This document shows, piece after piece, positions 36,095 through 44,642 of a stretch of 64,000 nt of DNA. The stretch's first letter is position 1; every line of letters starts with the position of its first letter. A model generated the notes under the pieces. It searched no databases, was not told the origin of the DNA, and was given only the letters and a program-made list of their open reading frames with translations. Source of the stretch: Streptomyces sp. CB02959. Lineage in GTDB: Bacteria; Actinomycetota; Actinomycetes; Streptomycetales; Streptomycetaceae. A program made the translations under genes and the position numbers. The DNA lies in assembly GCF_002803155.1 (NCBI RefSeq), contig NZ_NNBP01000027.1, positions 62,001-126,000 on the forward strand, given 5' to 3'.

Positions 36095-36829
36095 ATGACT
36101 GACTCCGTTCTCCACCAGACGATCCAGAATCTCGAAGGCGTACTGCCGGAGCTCGAAGAGCAGGAACGGCACCTGCGCAACCAACTCGACGCCGTGGTGC
36201 AGCAGGCGACCTCCGCCCGCAGTGCCCTGGAGCACCTCCGTGTGCTGACCGGCGCCGCACTCCCCGACAGGCAGCCGGTGGCCGCCGGTTCGGCCGCACC
36301 GGCCGACGGGCATGCCACCGCCGGCCAGGAAGAATCCGGCGACACCCGGACCGCGGATGCCACCGAGGCGACCCCGGCACCGGTCGCCGCCGAGCCGGAG
36401 GCGGATGCGGAGCCTGCCGCCGAGGCGGACGCTTCGGCGTCCGTCGTCCCCCAACCGCGGACCGCGACGTCGCCGCGTACCAAGCGCCGCACGGCGAAGA
36501 AGCCTGCGGCCAAGAAGGCCCCGGCGGCCAGGCCCAAGGCGAAGAAGGCGGCCACCAAGCGGGTCGCGGCCGCCAAGCCGTCGGCAGTCAAGGAGCCGGC
36601 CGTCAAGGAGCCGGCGGCCAAGGAGAAGGAGTCCGGCAGCCTGTTGGACGCCGCACTGGACGTGTTGAAGAACTCGGGCGCGCCGATGCGTCCGCGGGAC
36701 ATCAATGCGGCGCTGGGCCGGGAAGCCACCCCGGGACAGATCGAGTCCGTGCGCAACACCCTGGACCGGGCAGTGAAGAAGACGGACCTGGTCACCCGGC
36801 CGGGACGCGGCACCTACGCGGCGGCCTGA
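36095..36829 (+). CDS. Histone-H1-like nucleoid protein with winged-helix C-terminus
   Basis: 244 residues in three parts. Residues 1-65 are a coiled coil (QTIQNLEGVLPELEEQERHL...). Residues 66-180 go from an acidic Ala/Glu segment to a Lys/Ala/Pro tract (KKPAAKKAPAARPKAKKAATK and VKEPAVKEPAAKE) like histone H1 or the HupS tail. The last 65 residues (SLLDAALDVLKNSGAPMRPRDINAALG...) are a HARE-HTH-type winged helix that normally binds DNA. Likely a chromosome-compacting or DNA-bridging factor. GTTAGGAA precedes the ATG at 36095. Confidence 0.75.
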   Translation: MTDSVLHQTIQNLEGVLPELEEQERHLRNQLDAVVQQATSARSALEHLRVLTGAALPDRQPVAAGSAAPADGHATAGQEESGDTRTADATEATPAPVAAEPEADAEPAAEADASASVVPQPRTATSPRTKRRTAKKPAAKKAPAARPKAKKAATKRVAAAKPSAVKEPAVKEPAAKEKESGSLLDAALDVLKNSGAPMRPRDINAALGREATPGQIESVRNTLDRAVKKTDLVTRPGRGTYAAA

Positions 36830-37103
36830 CCCTTCCGCGACGGTGTGACTGCGGGCCCGCCCACCAGCGGGCCCGCACGGCCGTTCACCCCGGCCACCCA
36901 ACTCCCCTCCGCCCTCCCCCAACTCCTTATCTGACAAGGCAGTTGGCACACTCCTTGAGAGAACGTTCCCGGACCGCCAGGGAAGCTGCCGGCCCGGCCG
37001 TCGATCGTCACCCTCGCCCTCGCCCTCGCCCTCGCCCTCGCCCTCGCCCTGGGAAGACTCCCCCGCTCCCTGAGCAAAGGTTGTACGAGCCAAGGGGTAC
37101 GGT
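36830..37103. other. Intergenic region with putative terminator and repeats
   Basis: After the H1-like gene, gcgggcccgcccaccagcgggcccgc (36852-36877) can fold as a terminator hairpin. The rest carries the CCCTCG tandem array and the promoter of the dienelactone hydrolase; ttatctgacaaggcagttgg near 36927 is the most AT-rich point. Confidence 0.55.
37011..37046. repeat. Hexanucleotide tandem repeat (CCCTCG)x6
   Basis: Six perfect head-to-tail copies of ccctcg followed by a partial one, 58 bp upstream of the dienelactone hydrolase start. A potential slippage site in the leader. Confidence 0.95.
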
Positions 37104-37865
37104 GTGGAAATGACGAACGTGCACGGTGAATCATTCGACCTCCCCACACCGGACGGCACCGCCGACGCCTACTTCGCCCACCCCGACGACGGCGCTCCGC
37201 ACCCCGGAATCCTGCTCTACATGGACGCCTTCGGCCTGCGCCCGGGGTTGGAGGAGATGGCCAGGCGGCTGGCCGGGCACGGCTACGCGGTGCTGGTGCC
37301 CAACGTCCTCTACCGCTCCGGACGCGCGCCCCTGGTGGAGCTGCCCGAACGCATCAACCCCGCCGAGCGGCCCGAGCTCTTCGGCCAACTCATGCCCCTG
37401 ATCCTGTCGCTCACCCCCGAGAAGGCGATGCGGGACGCCGGTGTCTACCTCGACTGGCTGGCCGCCTCGCCGCTGGTCGCGGACGGCCCCGTGGGCACCG
37501 CCGGCTACTGCCTGGGCGGCGTCCTCGCGCTCCGTACCGCAGCGGCCTTCCCCGACCGGGTCGCGGCCGTGGGTTCCTTCCACGCCGGCAGCCTCGTCAC
37601 CGACGCGGCCGACAGTCCGCACCTGCTCCTCGACCGCATCACGGCGGAGCTGTACTTCGGCCACGCCGACCAGGACCACTCGATGTCGACCGAGAAGATC
37701 AAGGAATTGGAGCGGGCGCTGGACGCCGCGGGGACCCGGTACCGCAGTGAGCTGTACGAGGGCGCGCACCACGGGTACACCCAGGCCGACACCGCCGCGT
37801 ACAACCCCGAGGCGACCGAGCGTCACTGGCGGGCGCTGGTGGACCTCTTCGGGCGGACGCTCTGA
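37104..37865 (+). CDS. Dienelactone hydrolase-family protein
   Basis: 253-residue alpha/beta hydrolase. Nucleophile Cys in GYCLGG replaces the usual Ser, as in dienelactone hydrolases; Asp in GHADQDHS and His in EGAHHGY complete the triad. The first block LLYMDAFGLRPGLEEMARRLAGHGY is typical. Start GTG 37104 has AAGGGG six bases upstream; ATG 37110 is the alternative. Acts on lactone or ester substrates; no catechol-pathway genes nearby. Confidence 0.88.
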   Translation: MEMTNVHGESFDLPTPDGTADAYFAHPDDGAPHPGILLYMDAFGLRPGLEEMARRLAGHGYAVLVPNVLYRSGRAPLVELPERINPAERPELFGQLMPLILSLTPEKAMRDAGVYLDWLAASPLVADGPVGTAGYCLGGVLALRTAAAFPDRVAAVGSFHAGSLVTDAADSPHLLLDRITAELYFGHADQDHSMSTEKIKELERALDAAGTRYRSELYEGAHHGYTQADTAAYNPEATERHWRALVDLFGRTL

Positions 37866-37982
37866 GGCAGGGGGCTACCGGGCTCCAGGGGGCTACCGGG
37901 CTCGGTGACCGGGCGAGCCATCCCGGCCACCGGGCCGTCCGGGACACCGACTTGGCGCTTCCGTGGGCGGTGCCGTCGGGAT

Positions 37983-38510
37983 TCAGCAGCCGGTTCCGGT
38001 CGGGGTGAACCGCAGGCGGGCGTGGGCGTCCGTGCCGAGTGCCTGGTGGTAGGTCGCGGAGGTGACGCGGTACCAGACGGCGTCCTTCTTCGGGTTGCCG
38101 TTGACGTCGTCCAGCCGCACGCACCAGCGCTCCGGCCGGATCACCCGGCGGTAGGTCTCGGTGCCCCTGGCGGTCTTCCGGCAGTCCTGGTAGTGCTCGG
38201 TGGAGTACCAGGTCTTCTTGGTGCGGCCGCTCCGCTTGGTGTGCTTGACCTGCCTGGTGGCGGGCGTGCAGGTGGTGACCAGGTGCGGGCGGGTGCCCGT
38301 GGTCGTCTGCTTGACGAGGTGGCGGACGCCGGCCCGCAGCCCGAAGACGCCGTCCTGGTGCGGCGGAGCGCCCTGGCCGCTGGTTCCGGTGCCGCGGCCG
38401 TCGTTGCCCGGGTGGCCCGCGGCACCGTTCGCGCCGGAACCGCACGCCCCCAGACCGGCCATGAGGAGCGCCACCAGTCCCGTGCGTACCAGTCGGTGCG
38501 TGTTGCGCAT
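37983..38510 (-). CDS. Secreted lipoprotein of unknown function
   Basis: 175 residues. Signal peptide with lipobox LGAC (about residue 22), a Gly/Asn-rich linker, then a compact domain with several Cys (VTTCTPATRQ, YQDCRK, ERWCVRLDDV, TGTGC at the end) that may form disulfides. The closing DVNGNPKKDAVWYRVTSATY is typical of small exported streptomycete proteins. GAGGGAG precedes the ATG at 38510. Not recognised further. Confidence 0.75.
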   Translation of the reverse strand: MRNTHRLVRTGLVALLMAGLGACGSGANGAAGHPGNDGRGTGTSGQGAPPHQDGVFGLRAGVRHLVKQTTTGTRPHLVTTCTPATRQVKHTKRSGRTKKTWYSTEHYQDCRKTARGTETYRRVIRPERWCVRLDDVNGNPKKDAVWYRVTSATYHQALGTDAHARLRFTPTGTGC

Positions 38511-38691
38511 GTCTCCCTCTGCGTTCGGTGGGCTGCCCCGGCCCGGGCGCCCGGATCGTGGTGGCACCCGCGGTCGCCGGACGGTCCTCCGGCAGCCGGG
38601 CACCACTCGCGCTGCGGCAGCGGTCAGGGTATCCGAGCCCCTGTTCCGGGCCGTGGCCGGGGCGTTGGCGGACGCCGCCCGGTGGTCGGTG

Positions 38692-39357
38692 TCACCGTCT
38701 GAGCACCTTGCGGGAGAGGACGTTGCCCAGCAGCTGCGCCGCCTGCACCAATACGATGAGGATAACGACGGTCACCACCATCACCCGGGTGTCGAACCGC
38801 AGATAGCCGTGGGTGATGGCGAGGTTGCCGACTCCCCCGCCGCCGACCGTGCCCGCGATCACCGAGAAGTCGATGAGGGCGACCAGCATGAACGTCATGC
38901 CGAGGATCAGCGGTCCCAGTGCCTCCGGGACCAGCACCGTCAGCAGGATCCGAACCGGCCCGGTGCCCATGGCGCGGGCCGCCTCGATGACGCCGGGCTC
39001 GACGGCGAGCAGATTGCTCTCCACGATGCGGGCCACCCCGAACGTCGCGATGACCGTCATCGGGAAGATCACCGCGTCGGTGCCCACCGCGGTCCCGATC
39101 AACTCCCGCGTCATCGGGGAGAGAACGACGATCGCGATCAGTGCGGGCACCGGACGGACGACGTTGACCACCGTGCTGAGGACGACGAAAACGGCGCGTT
39201 GCTGGAGGATGCCGCCCTTCCGGGTGGCGTAGAGGGCCAGTCCGACGACCAGGCCGAGCAGGCCGGCGAGGGCGAGGGTGGCCAGCACCATGTACAGCGT
39301 TTCGCCGGTGGCGTCGACGATCTTGGGCCAGAGCAGGCTCCAGTCCTGCTGGATCAT
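38692..39357 (-). CDS. metI: Methionine ABC transporter permease MetI
   Basis: 221 residues, five helices, with the EAA-type loop EAARAMGTGPVRILLTVLVPEALG. Sequence blocks FVVLSTVVNVVRPVPALIAIV and GGGGVGNLAITHGYLRF are typical of MetI. Its ATG overlaps the metN stop (ATGA). Last gene of metQ-metN-metI. Confidence 0.93.
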   Translation of the reverse strand: MIQQDWSLLWPKIVDATGETLYMVLATLALAGLLGLVVGLALYATRKGGILQQRAVFVVLSTVVNVVRPVPALIAIVVLSPMTRELIGTAVGTDAVIFPMTVIATFGVARIVESNLLAVEPGVIEAARAMGTGPVRILLTVLVPEALGPLILGMTFMLVALIDFSVIAGTVGGGGVGNLAITHGYLRFDTRVMVVTVVILIVLVQAAQLLGNVLSRKVLRR

Positions 39358-40214
39358 GCGCCCACCTCCGCCAGTACCGAGGCGGCGACGGCCTCGTCCA
39401 CACCGTGCTTACGCAGCGCCGCGGGGAGCAGGTCGAGGAGCGGCGACGCCTGCACGGCACTGCGGACGAACGCCCGGGTGGTGGGGTGTTGCGGCGCGGC
39501 GAAGACCTCGCGGACCGGCCCCGTCTCCACGACCCGTCCGCCGTCCATGACCGCCATCCGGTCGCAGACCGCCCGGACCACCTCCATCTCGTGGGTGATC
39601 AGCACGATCGTCACGCCCAGTTCGTCGTTGACCCGTCGCAGGAGTGCCAGCACCTCCTGCGTGGTCTGCGGGTCGAGCGCCGAGGTCGCCTCGTCGCAGA
39701 GCAGTACCCGGGGCTCGGTCGCCAGTGCGCGGGCGATGCCGACGCGCTGCCGCTGGCCGCCGGAGAGCTGTTCGGGGTAGCGCCGGGCCTGATCGGCGAG
39801 GCCGACGAAGCGCAGGGCCTCCTCGGCCCGTTCGCGGGACCGGGCCCGGGAGGCTCCGGCCTGGCGCAGGGGGTAGGCGACGTTGCCCAGGACGGTACGG
39901 GAGCGGAAGAGGTTGAACTGTTGGAAGACCATGCCGATGTTCCGGCGGGCGGCGCGGAGTTCGCGGGCGCCGAGGGCGATGAGGTCCTGCCCGGCCACCG
40001 TGACGGTGCCTGAGGTGGGGGTCTCCAGCAGGTTGATCAGGCGCAGCAGCGTGGACTTGCCGGCGCCGCTGTGGCCGACGACGCCGAAGACGGTGCCGGG
40101 TTCTACGGCGAGCGTCACCCGGTCGACGGCGACCGTGCCGCCGGTGAACTCCTTGCTGATGTCGTGGAGTTCGATGACGTGGCGGGGTGCCGCAGGGTGC
40201 TCTGGGCTGGTCAC
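39354..40214 (-). CDS. metN: Methionine ABC transporter ATP-binding protein MetN
   Basis: 286 residues: Walker A GHSGAGKST, Q-loop FQQFNLF, LSGGQRQRVGIARAL, Walker B VLLCDEATSALD, and H-loop ITHEMEVV. The MetN hallmark LRLINLLETPTSGTVTV is present. The C-terminal regulatory NIL domain of E. coli MetN is absent or very short (protein ends about 60 residues after the H-loop), so methionine trans-inhibition is probably lost. Starts at a GTG overlapping the metQ stop by four bases. Confidence 0.93.
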   Translation of the reverse strand: MTSPEHPAAPRHVIELHDISKEFTGGTVAVDRVTLAVEPGTVFGVVGHSGAGKSTLLRLINLLETPTSGTVTVAGQDLIALGARELRAARRNIGMVFQQFNLFRSRTVLGNVAYPLRQAGASRARSRERAEEALRFVGLADQARRYPEQLSGGQRQRVGIARALATEPRVLLCDEATSALDPQTTQEVLALLRRVNDELGVTIVLITHEMEVVRAVCDRMAVMDGGRVVETGPVREVFAAPQHPTTRAFVRSAVQASPLLDLLPAALRKHGVDEAVAASVLAEVGA

Positions 40215-41140
40215 GACGCCCTCTTCAACTGCCGTTCGACGCGGGCCAGTTCCGCGGCGAGTTCGGCCGCGGAGAGGTCGAGGTGGACGGCGGTGCCGTT
40301 GGACGTCCGCCGGGCCTCGTCCTGTACCGCCTTGCCGGCGTAGAGCTTGACGACCTTGGCGTAGTCCGGGTTGTCCCGGTCCTTGGCACGGGCCGCGATG
40401 ACGTTGATGTACGGGCGGATGTCCGGGCTGTGCGGGTCGTCCTTGAACAGTGCGCTCTGCGCGCGGATGCCGGACAGTGTGGCGACTCCGTCGTTGATGA
40501 CCGCAGCGTCCACGTCGGCCAGCAGCCGGGGGGTCTGTTGGGCGTTGACGGGGGTGAGGCGCAGGTGGTGGGGGTTGGCGGCGATGTCGTCCGCGGTGGC
40601 ATAGAGCCCGGTGCCCTTCTTCAGCTCGATCAGTCGGGCCCGGGCCAGCAGCCGCAGGGCGCGGCCTTCGTTGGCCGGGTCGTTGGGGTGGGCGATGCGG
40701 GCGCCGTCCGGGAGGTCGGCGAGTCGTTCGGCCTTCTTGGAGTACAGGCCCATGGGGACGACGGTGGTGGGGGCCAGCGGCACGATGTCGGTGCCGTTCT
40801 CGGTGTTGGACTGGGCGAGGAACACCAGGTGTTGGAAGGCGTTCAGCTCGATGTCGCCGGCGGCGAGCGCCTTGTTGGGCAGGGAGTAGTCGTCGAAGGG
40901 CACCACCTCGACGTCGAGGCCCTCCTTCTTGGCCTCCTTGGCGAGCACGTCCCATTCGGTGGAGTCCCCGCTGACGCCGACCCGGATGCGGTGGGCCTGG
41001 GAGCCGGCGGAGCCGCAGCCCGCCACGACGAGGGTGAGGGCGGTCGCGGCGGCGGCCGCGAGGAGCGCACGGCGGCGCGGTGCGGCGGGGCGTCTCGGGC
41101 CGGAGCGCCGTGCGGCGGTGTGCGGGGTGGTGTGGTGCAT
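40211..41140 (-). CDS. metQ: Methionine-binding lipoprotein MetQ
   Basis: 309 residues. Arg-rich signal peptide with lipobox VAGC, then an NlpA/MetQ fold: GDSTEWDVLAKEAKKEGLDVEVVPFDDYSLPNKALA, LNAFQHLVFL, PMGLYSKKAERLADLPDGARIAHPNDPANEGRAL. Binds L- or D-methionine at the outer face of the membrane. The ATG at 41140 has AGGGA nine bases upstream; another ATG at 41149 lies too close to it. First gene of the operon, preceded by a leader of about 350 nt. Confidence 0.93.
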   Translation of the reverse strand: MHHTTPHTAARRSGPRRPAAPRRRALLAAAAATALTLVVAGCGSAGSQAHRIRVGVSGDSTEWDVLAKEAKKEGLDVEVVPFDDYSLPNKALAAGDIELNAFQHLVFLAQSNTENGTDIVPLAPTTVVPMGLYSKKAERLADLPDGARIAHPNDPANEGRALRLLARARLIELKKGTGLYATADDIAANPHHLRLTPVNAQQTPRLLADVDAAVINDGVATLSGIRAQSALFKDDPHSPDIRPYINVIAARAKDRDNPDYAKVVKLYAGKAVQDEARRTSNGTAVHLDLSAAELAAELARVERQLKRAS

Positions 41141-41488
41141 CGTTGGCATTCCCTGGGGTGGTGGGTGTGGGGCGCCGGGCTCTTGTGGAGTGACGGCATC
41201 CCGGGCCGGGTGGACGTGGGGCCGGGCCGGTTGCGGCAGTCCGGCGGAGGGGCGGGCGATCACGGCACGGCCGGGACCGGGCGTGGTCGGGTCGTGGTGT
41301 CCGCTGCGGTGGTCGGCGTCGCGCGGCACGGACCGCGCGGCGTACCGCGGGCAGCGACCGCGGAATCCGCAGCCGGCGGCCCGTCGGGGGGGGCTCGGTG
41401 GAACGTCGGCGAGCAGGATCGGTTCCCGACGCTATCCCACCGAGCGGGCCCCGCCAGGCAGTTGCGTGAACCCCTCGATGCAGCCTTG
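41141..41488 (-). promoter_or_regulatory. Long structured leader of the metQNI operon
   Basis: About 345 nt from the likely transcription start to metQ. Contains a hairpin with a 9-bp outer stem (41393-41401 with 41437-41445, gctcggtgg/ccaccgagc) and a 6-bp inner stem (41404-41409 with 41426-41431). Position before a methionine importer suggests a SAM- or methionine-responsive RNA, but no known SAM riboswitch core could be matched by eye. Confidence 0.4.
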
Positions 41489-41517
41489 ATAAATGCCCTG
41501 ACCTGGGACTTTGAAAA
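41489..41517 (-). promoter_or_regulatory. Putative sigma70-type promoter of metQNI
   Basis: Minus strand: TTTTCA (41517-41512), 17-bp spacer, ATTTAT (41494-41489). Unusually AT-rich for the window. The remaining stretch 41518-41779 shows no gene. Confidence 0.5.
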
Positions 41518-41779
41518 GGACTGGACCGGCCCGCGGTGCCTGTGTGCCGCGGTCGTGCGGCGCCCGTCCACCAAGGGGGAACGCGGTGTGGACCGGGCCG
41601 GCTTGCGCGCTCCCGGTGTCCACGGCTCTCCGCGGCCCGGAAGAACCCGGCCGACTACGGTTCGACCGGGCTCTGGGACGAACAGCCCGCCACGGCGGGC
41701 CGGTTGACGCGGCCGGAGGGCCGGCGCACGTGGGTGCGCCGGAGCGGGGCAGCCCCCACCCCGCCGCGGGACGGTGTCG

Positions 41780-42232
41780 TCAGCTCCAGAGCTTCCACGT
41801 GACGACGCGGGGCGTGTTGGCCGGCCGGTCGGCGGGGTACGTCAACGTGACCCGGGTGAAGTGCCGTTGCCCGGAGTGACCGGTCCGGGGCTGCGGGTTG
41901 TCCAGGCGCACCCGGACCGGGTAGCCGCGGAAGTGGCCCACCGCGCAGTAGGGCCGGCAGTCGTTGACCCTGTCCGTGCCCTGGGCCACCGCGGACCGGG
42001 ACTGCCACTGCGACCAGCGCAGCGACGTGAGGACGTTGTTGCCGTCGCCGCAGGCGAGCATGAAGGTGCCGGGTCGCTGCTGTGCGTGCCCGACGCAGTC
42101 GACGACCGCCACGCGGTTGCCGGTGGACGGCGCGGGGTCGGCGGAGGGGGATGCGGATGCCGGCATGGTGGCCGTCGCCAATGCCGCGCCGGCACAGACC
42201 ATGAGTGCTGCCGTTGCCCTGTGAACTCTCAT
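41780..42232 (-). CDS. Small secreted protein
   Basis: 150 residues with a Sec signal peptide (ALMVCAGAALATATMPASAS). The mature part has four Cys (VVDCVGH, LACGDG, CRPYCAVG) and ends in strands VRVRLDNPQP and FTRVTLTYPADRP...VVTWKLWS. Resembles small exported streptomycete proteins of unknown function. GAGCGGAT precedes the ATG. Confidence 0.75.
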   Translation of the reverse strand: MRVHRATAALMVCAGAALATATMPASASPSADPAPSTGNRVAVVDCVGHAQQRPGTFMLACGDGNNVLTSLRWSQWQSRSAVAQGTDRVNDCRPYCAVGHFRGYPVRVRLDNPQPRTGHSGQRHFTRVTLTYPADRPANTPRVVTWKLWS

Positions 42233-42466
42233 ATCCGCTCCTCAGCCGCTTCGCACGGGTGGACACCTCGGACATCGGCTGCGACGCAGGGTGCGGTTCC
42301 CTTCACGGCCCGAACACGTCCCCGCGGGGCTGTCGCTGCCTCTCTGCGGAGAGGCTACGACCGCCGCACCCGGCGGCGCCACCCGGGTCGGCGCGGACCT
42401 GCGGACGTTCCGCAGCGTATCCCGAGGACCACGGAACGTGCCTGCCGCCGGGGGCGTGCCACCGCG

Positions 42467-43027
42467 TCAGGACGCCGCTTTGTGCGCCCGCCACTCCGGC
42501 GCGAGCACGGACCAGATCTCCATGTCGTGCCGCTCCCCGCGGTACAGGTAGTTCTCCCGCAGCACGCCTTCCTTCGTCATGCCGAGTCGGCGGGCCACCG
42601 CGATGCTGGGCGCGTTCGCCGACGCGACCCACCATTCGACGCGGTGGATCCCCCGCGCCTCGACCGCCCAGTCGACGACCGCCCGCACGGCCCGGGTCAC
42701 CAGCCCCTTGCCGGCCGCCGACGGCTCCAGCCAGCAGCCCGCCTCGGCGACGCCCTGCTGGGTGTCCATCGTGCGCAGGAGGATCGCCCCGACCAGCTCG
42801 CCGTCCGTCCGGATGCCGTAGATCCGCCCGGTGTCGGAGGCGGTCTTCTCGGCGTACGACTGGAGGTAGGCGCGGCTCGACGCCAGGTCGGTGATGACGT
42901 CCGGGAGTCCGTTGTACCGGCCGATGAACTCCCGGCCGCGGTCGATGTGGGCCAGGAACTCATCGGCCTGCCACGGTTCCAGCGGCCGCAGCTCCGCGCC
43001 GTCCGCACCCAGGGATATCGCGAACAC
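42467..43027 (-). CDS. GNAT N-acetyltransferase, RimJ/RimL-like
   Basis: 186 residues. RPLEPWQADEFLAHIDRGREFI start, acetyl-CoA region CWLEPSAAGKGLVTRAVRAVVDWA, and the RimL-type ending HRVEWWVASANAPSIAVARRLGMTKEGVLRENYLY. Acetylates an amino group, possibly of a ribosomal protein or small molecule. The GTG at 43027 is chosen because GGAGG lies five bases upstream. Confidence 0.88.
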   Translation of the reverse strand: MFAISLGADGAELRPLEPWQADEFLAHIDRGREFIGRYNGLPDVITDLASSRAYLQSYAEKTASDTGRIYGIRTDGELVGAILLRTMDTQQGVAEAGCWLEPSAAGKGLVTRAVRAVVDWAVEARGIHRVEWWVASANAPSIAVARRLGMTKEGVLRENYLYRGERHDMEIWSVLAPEWRAHKAAS

Positions 43028-43151
43028 CGTCACCTCCACGGCCGAAGCCGGTTGCCGTTCCCATGGCGCGCTCGGCGCCACTCGCGCCGGGATCCTCTCA
43101 CGGGTGCGGTCCTGGTCGTCCCGGGGTGGTGGGCCGCCGCGCGGCCGCCTC

Positions 43152-44441
43152 TCAGGCGGGTTGGTCGACTGCGGCCAACAGGCGTTCCACCGAGGCGAGT
43201 TCGACGCACAGGGCCAGGCCCTCCACCGCGTCGCGGAGCTCGTCCGGGCCGGGGTAGCTGGGGGCGAGGCGGATGTTGCGGTCGCGGGGGTCCTTGCCGT
43301 AGGGGAAGGTGGCTCCGGCGGGCGTCAGGGCGATACCGGCCGACCCGGCCAGTTCCACCACGCGGGCCGCACAGCCGTCCAGGACGTCCAGGCTCACGAA
43401 GTATCCGCCCCGGGGGCGGGTCCAGGAGGCCACTCCGGTGTCGCCGAGCCGCTTCTCCAGTACGGCGTCGACCAGCTCGAACTTGGGTTGCAGCACCGCG
43501 GCGTGGCGTGCCATGTGGGCGTGCACGGCGGGTGTGTCGGGCAGGAAGCGGGCGTGCCGCAGCTGGTTGACCTTGTCCGGTCCGATCGTGCGCTTGGCGA
43601 GGTGGCCGAGGAGCCAGGCGACGTTGGCCCGCGAGGACCCGAAGAAGGCGACGCCGCTGCCGGCCGTGGTGATCTTCGAGGTCGATCCGAAGACGAACAC
43701 CCGGTCGGGATGGCCGTGTTCCGCGCTCAGGCCGAGCACGTCCGCCAGCGGTTCGTCCGTCCCGGCCACGTGGTGCACGGCGTAGGCGTTGTCCCAGAAG
43801 ATCCGGAAGTCGGGGGCGGCGGTCTCCATCGCGGCCAGGCGGCGCACGGTCTCGGCGGAGAAGGTGACGGCCGTGGGGTTGCTGTACTTGGGGACGCACC
43901 ATATGCCCTTGACCCGCTCGTCGGCGACGAGGCGTTCGACCTCGTCCATGTCCGGGCCGGTCTCCGTCATCGGCACGGGGATCATGTCGATGCCGAGCTT
44001 CTCGCAGAGCGCGAAGTGCCGGTCGTAGCCGGGCACCGGGCACAACATGGCCGTCCGGCCCTCCCGCGGCCAGGGAGCGGCCGCACCCGCCACACCGAAC
44101 AGCACGGCGTCCACCATGCACTCGTACATCAACTCCAGACTGGAGTTGCCGAAGGCGACCAGCTGCTCCGCCGGCACCTGGAGCGGCCCGGCGAACGTCG
44201 CCCGCAGTTCGGGCAGGCCGTGCAGACCGCCGTAGTTGCGGCAGTCGGTGCCGTCCTGCGCGGTGTGGTCGCCGAGGCCCGGCAGACCCAGCAAGGGCTG
44301 CGCCAGTGCCAGCTGCTCGGCGGCGGGCTTGCCGCGGGTCAGGTCCAGGCGCAGGCCCCGGCCCGCGAGCCGGTGATGCTCGTCGCGGAGCGCGGTGAGC
44401 CGGTCGGAGAGTTCGGCGGGCGTGAGCGCGGTCAGATCCAT
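43152..44441 (-). CDS. aspT: Aspartate aminotransferase, subgroup Ic (AspT-like)
   Basis: 429-residue PLP enzyme. LRLDLTRGKP, DGTDCRNYGGLHGLPELR, CPVPGYDRHFALCEKLG, the PLP Lys in STSKITTAGSGVAFF and the C-terminal NIRLAPSYPG closely follow corynebacterial AspT as I remember it. Transfers the amino group between aspartate and 2-oxoglutarate. Stand-alone between a GNAT gene and an esterase. Confidence 0.9.
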   Translation of the reverse strand: MDLTALTPAELSDRLTALRDEHHRLAGRGLRLDLTRGKPAAEQLALAQPLLGLPGLGDHTAQDGTDCRNYGGLHGLPELRATFAGPLQVPAEQLVAFGNSSLELMYECMVDAVLFGVAGAAAPWPREGRTAMLCPVPGYDRHFALCEKLGIDMIPVPMTETGPDMDEVERLVADERVKGIWCVPKYSNPTAVTFSAETVRRLAAMETAAPDFRIFWDNAYAVHHVAGTDEPLADVLGLSAEHGHPDRVFVFGSTSKITTAGSGVAFFGSSRANVAWLLGHLAKRTIGPDKVNQLRHARFLPDTPAVHAHMARHAAVLQPKFELVDAVLEKRLGDTGVASWTRPRGGYFVSLDVLDGCAARVVELAGSAGIALTPAGATFPYGKDPRDRNIRLAPSYPGPDELRDAVEGLALCVELASVERLLAAVDQPA

Positions 44442-44642
44442 TCCTCGTCCTTCGTCGGGCCTGCCCCCGGCTGCTGCCTGGCGCGGGGCAGCGCCAACGG
44501 TAGCCGGGTCGGATCAGGACCACCTGCCCATTTCCGCCCGGCCGATGCCTGGCAGATGTCTGGGAGATGCCTCACAGGTGCCTGCCGGGCGCCTACCGGG
44601 TGTCTGGCGGCGTGCGGGCGCGACGCGGCCGGCCCGGCCCGG

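Noticed and set aside
38200..39780. 526-codon open frame across metI and metN
   Set aside because: Opposite strand to clear ABC transporter genes; composition is that of a shadow frame.
41141..41488. Known SAM riboswitch (SAM-I, SAM-II or SAM-IV)
   Set aside because: No conserved core or pseudoknot could be matched by eye; kept only as a generic structured leader.
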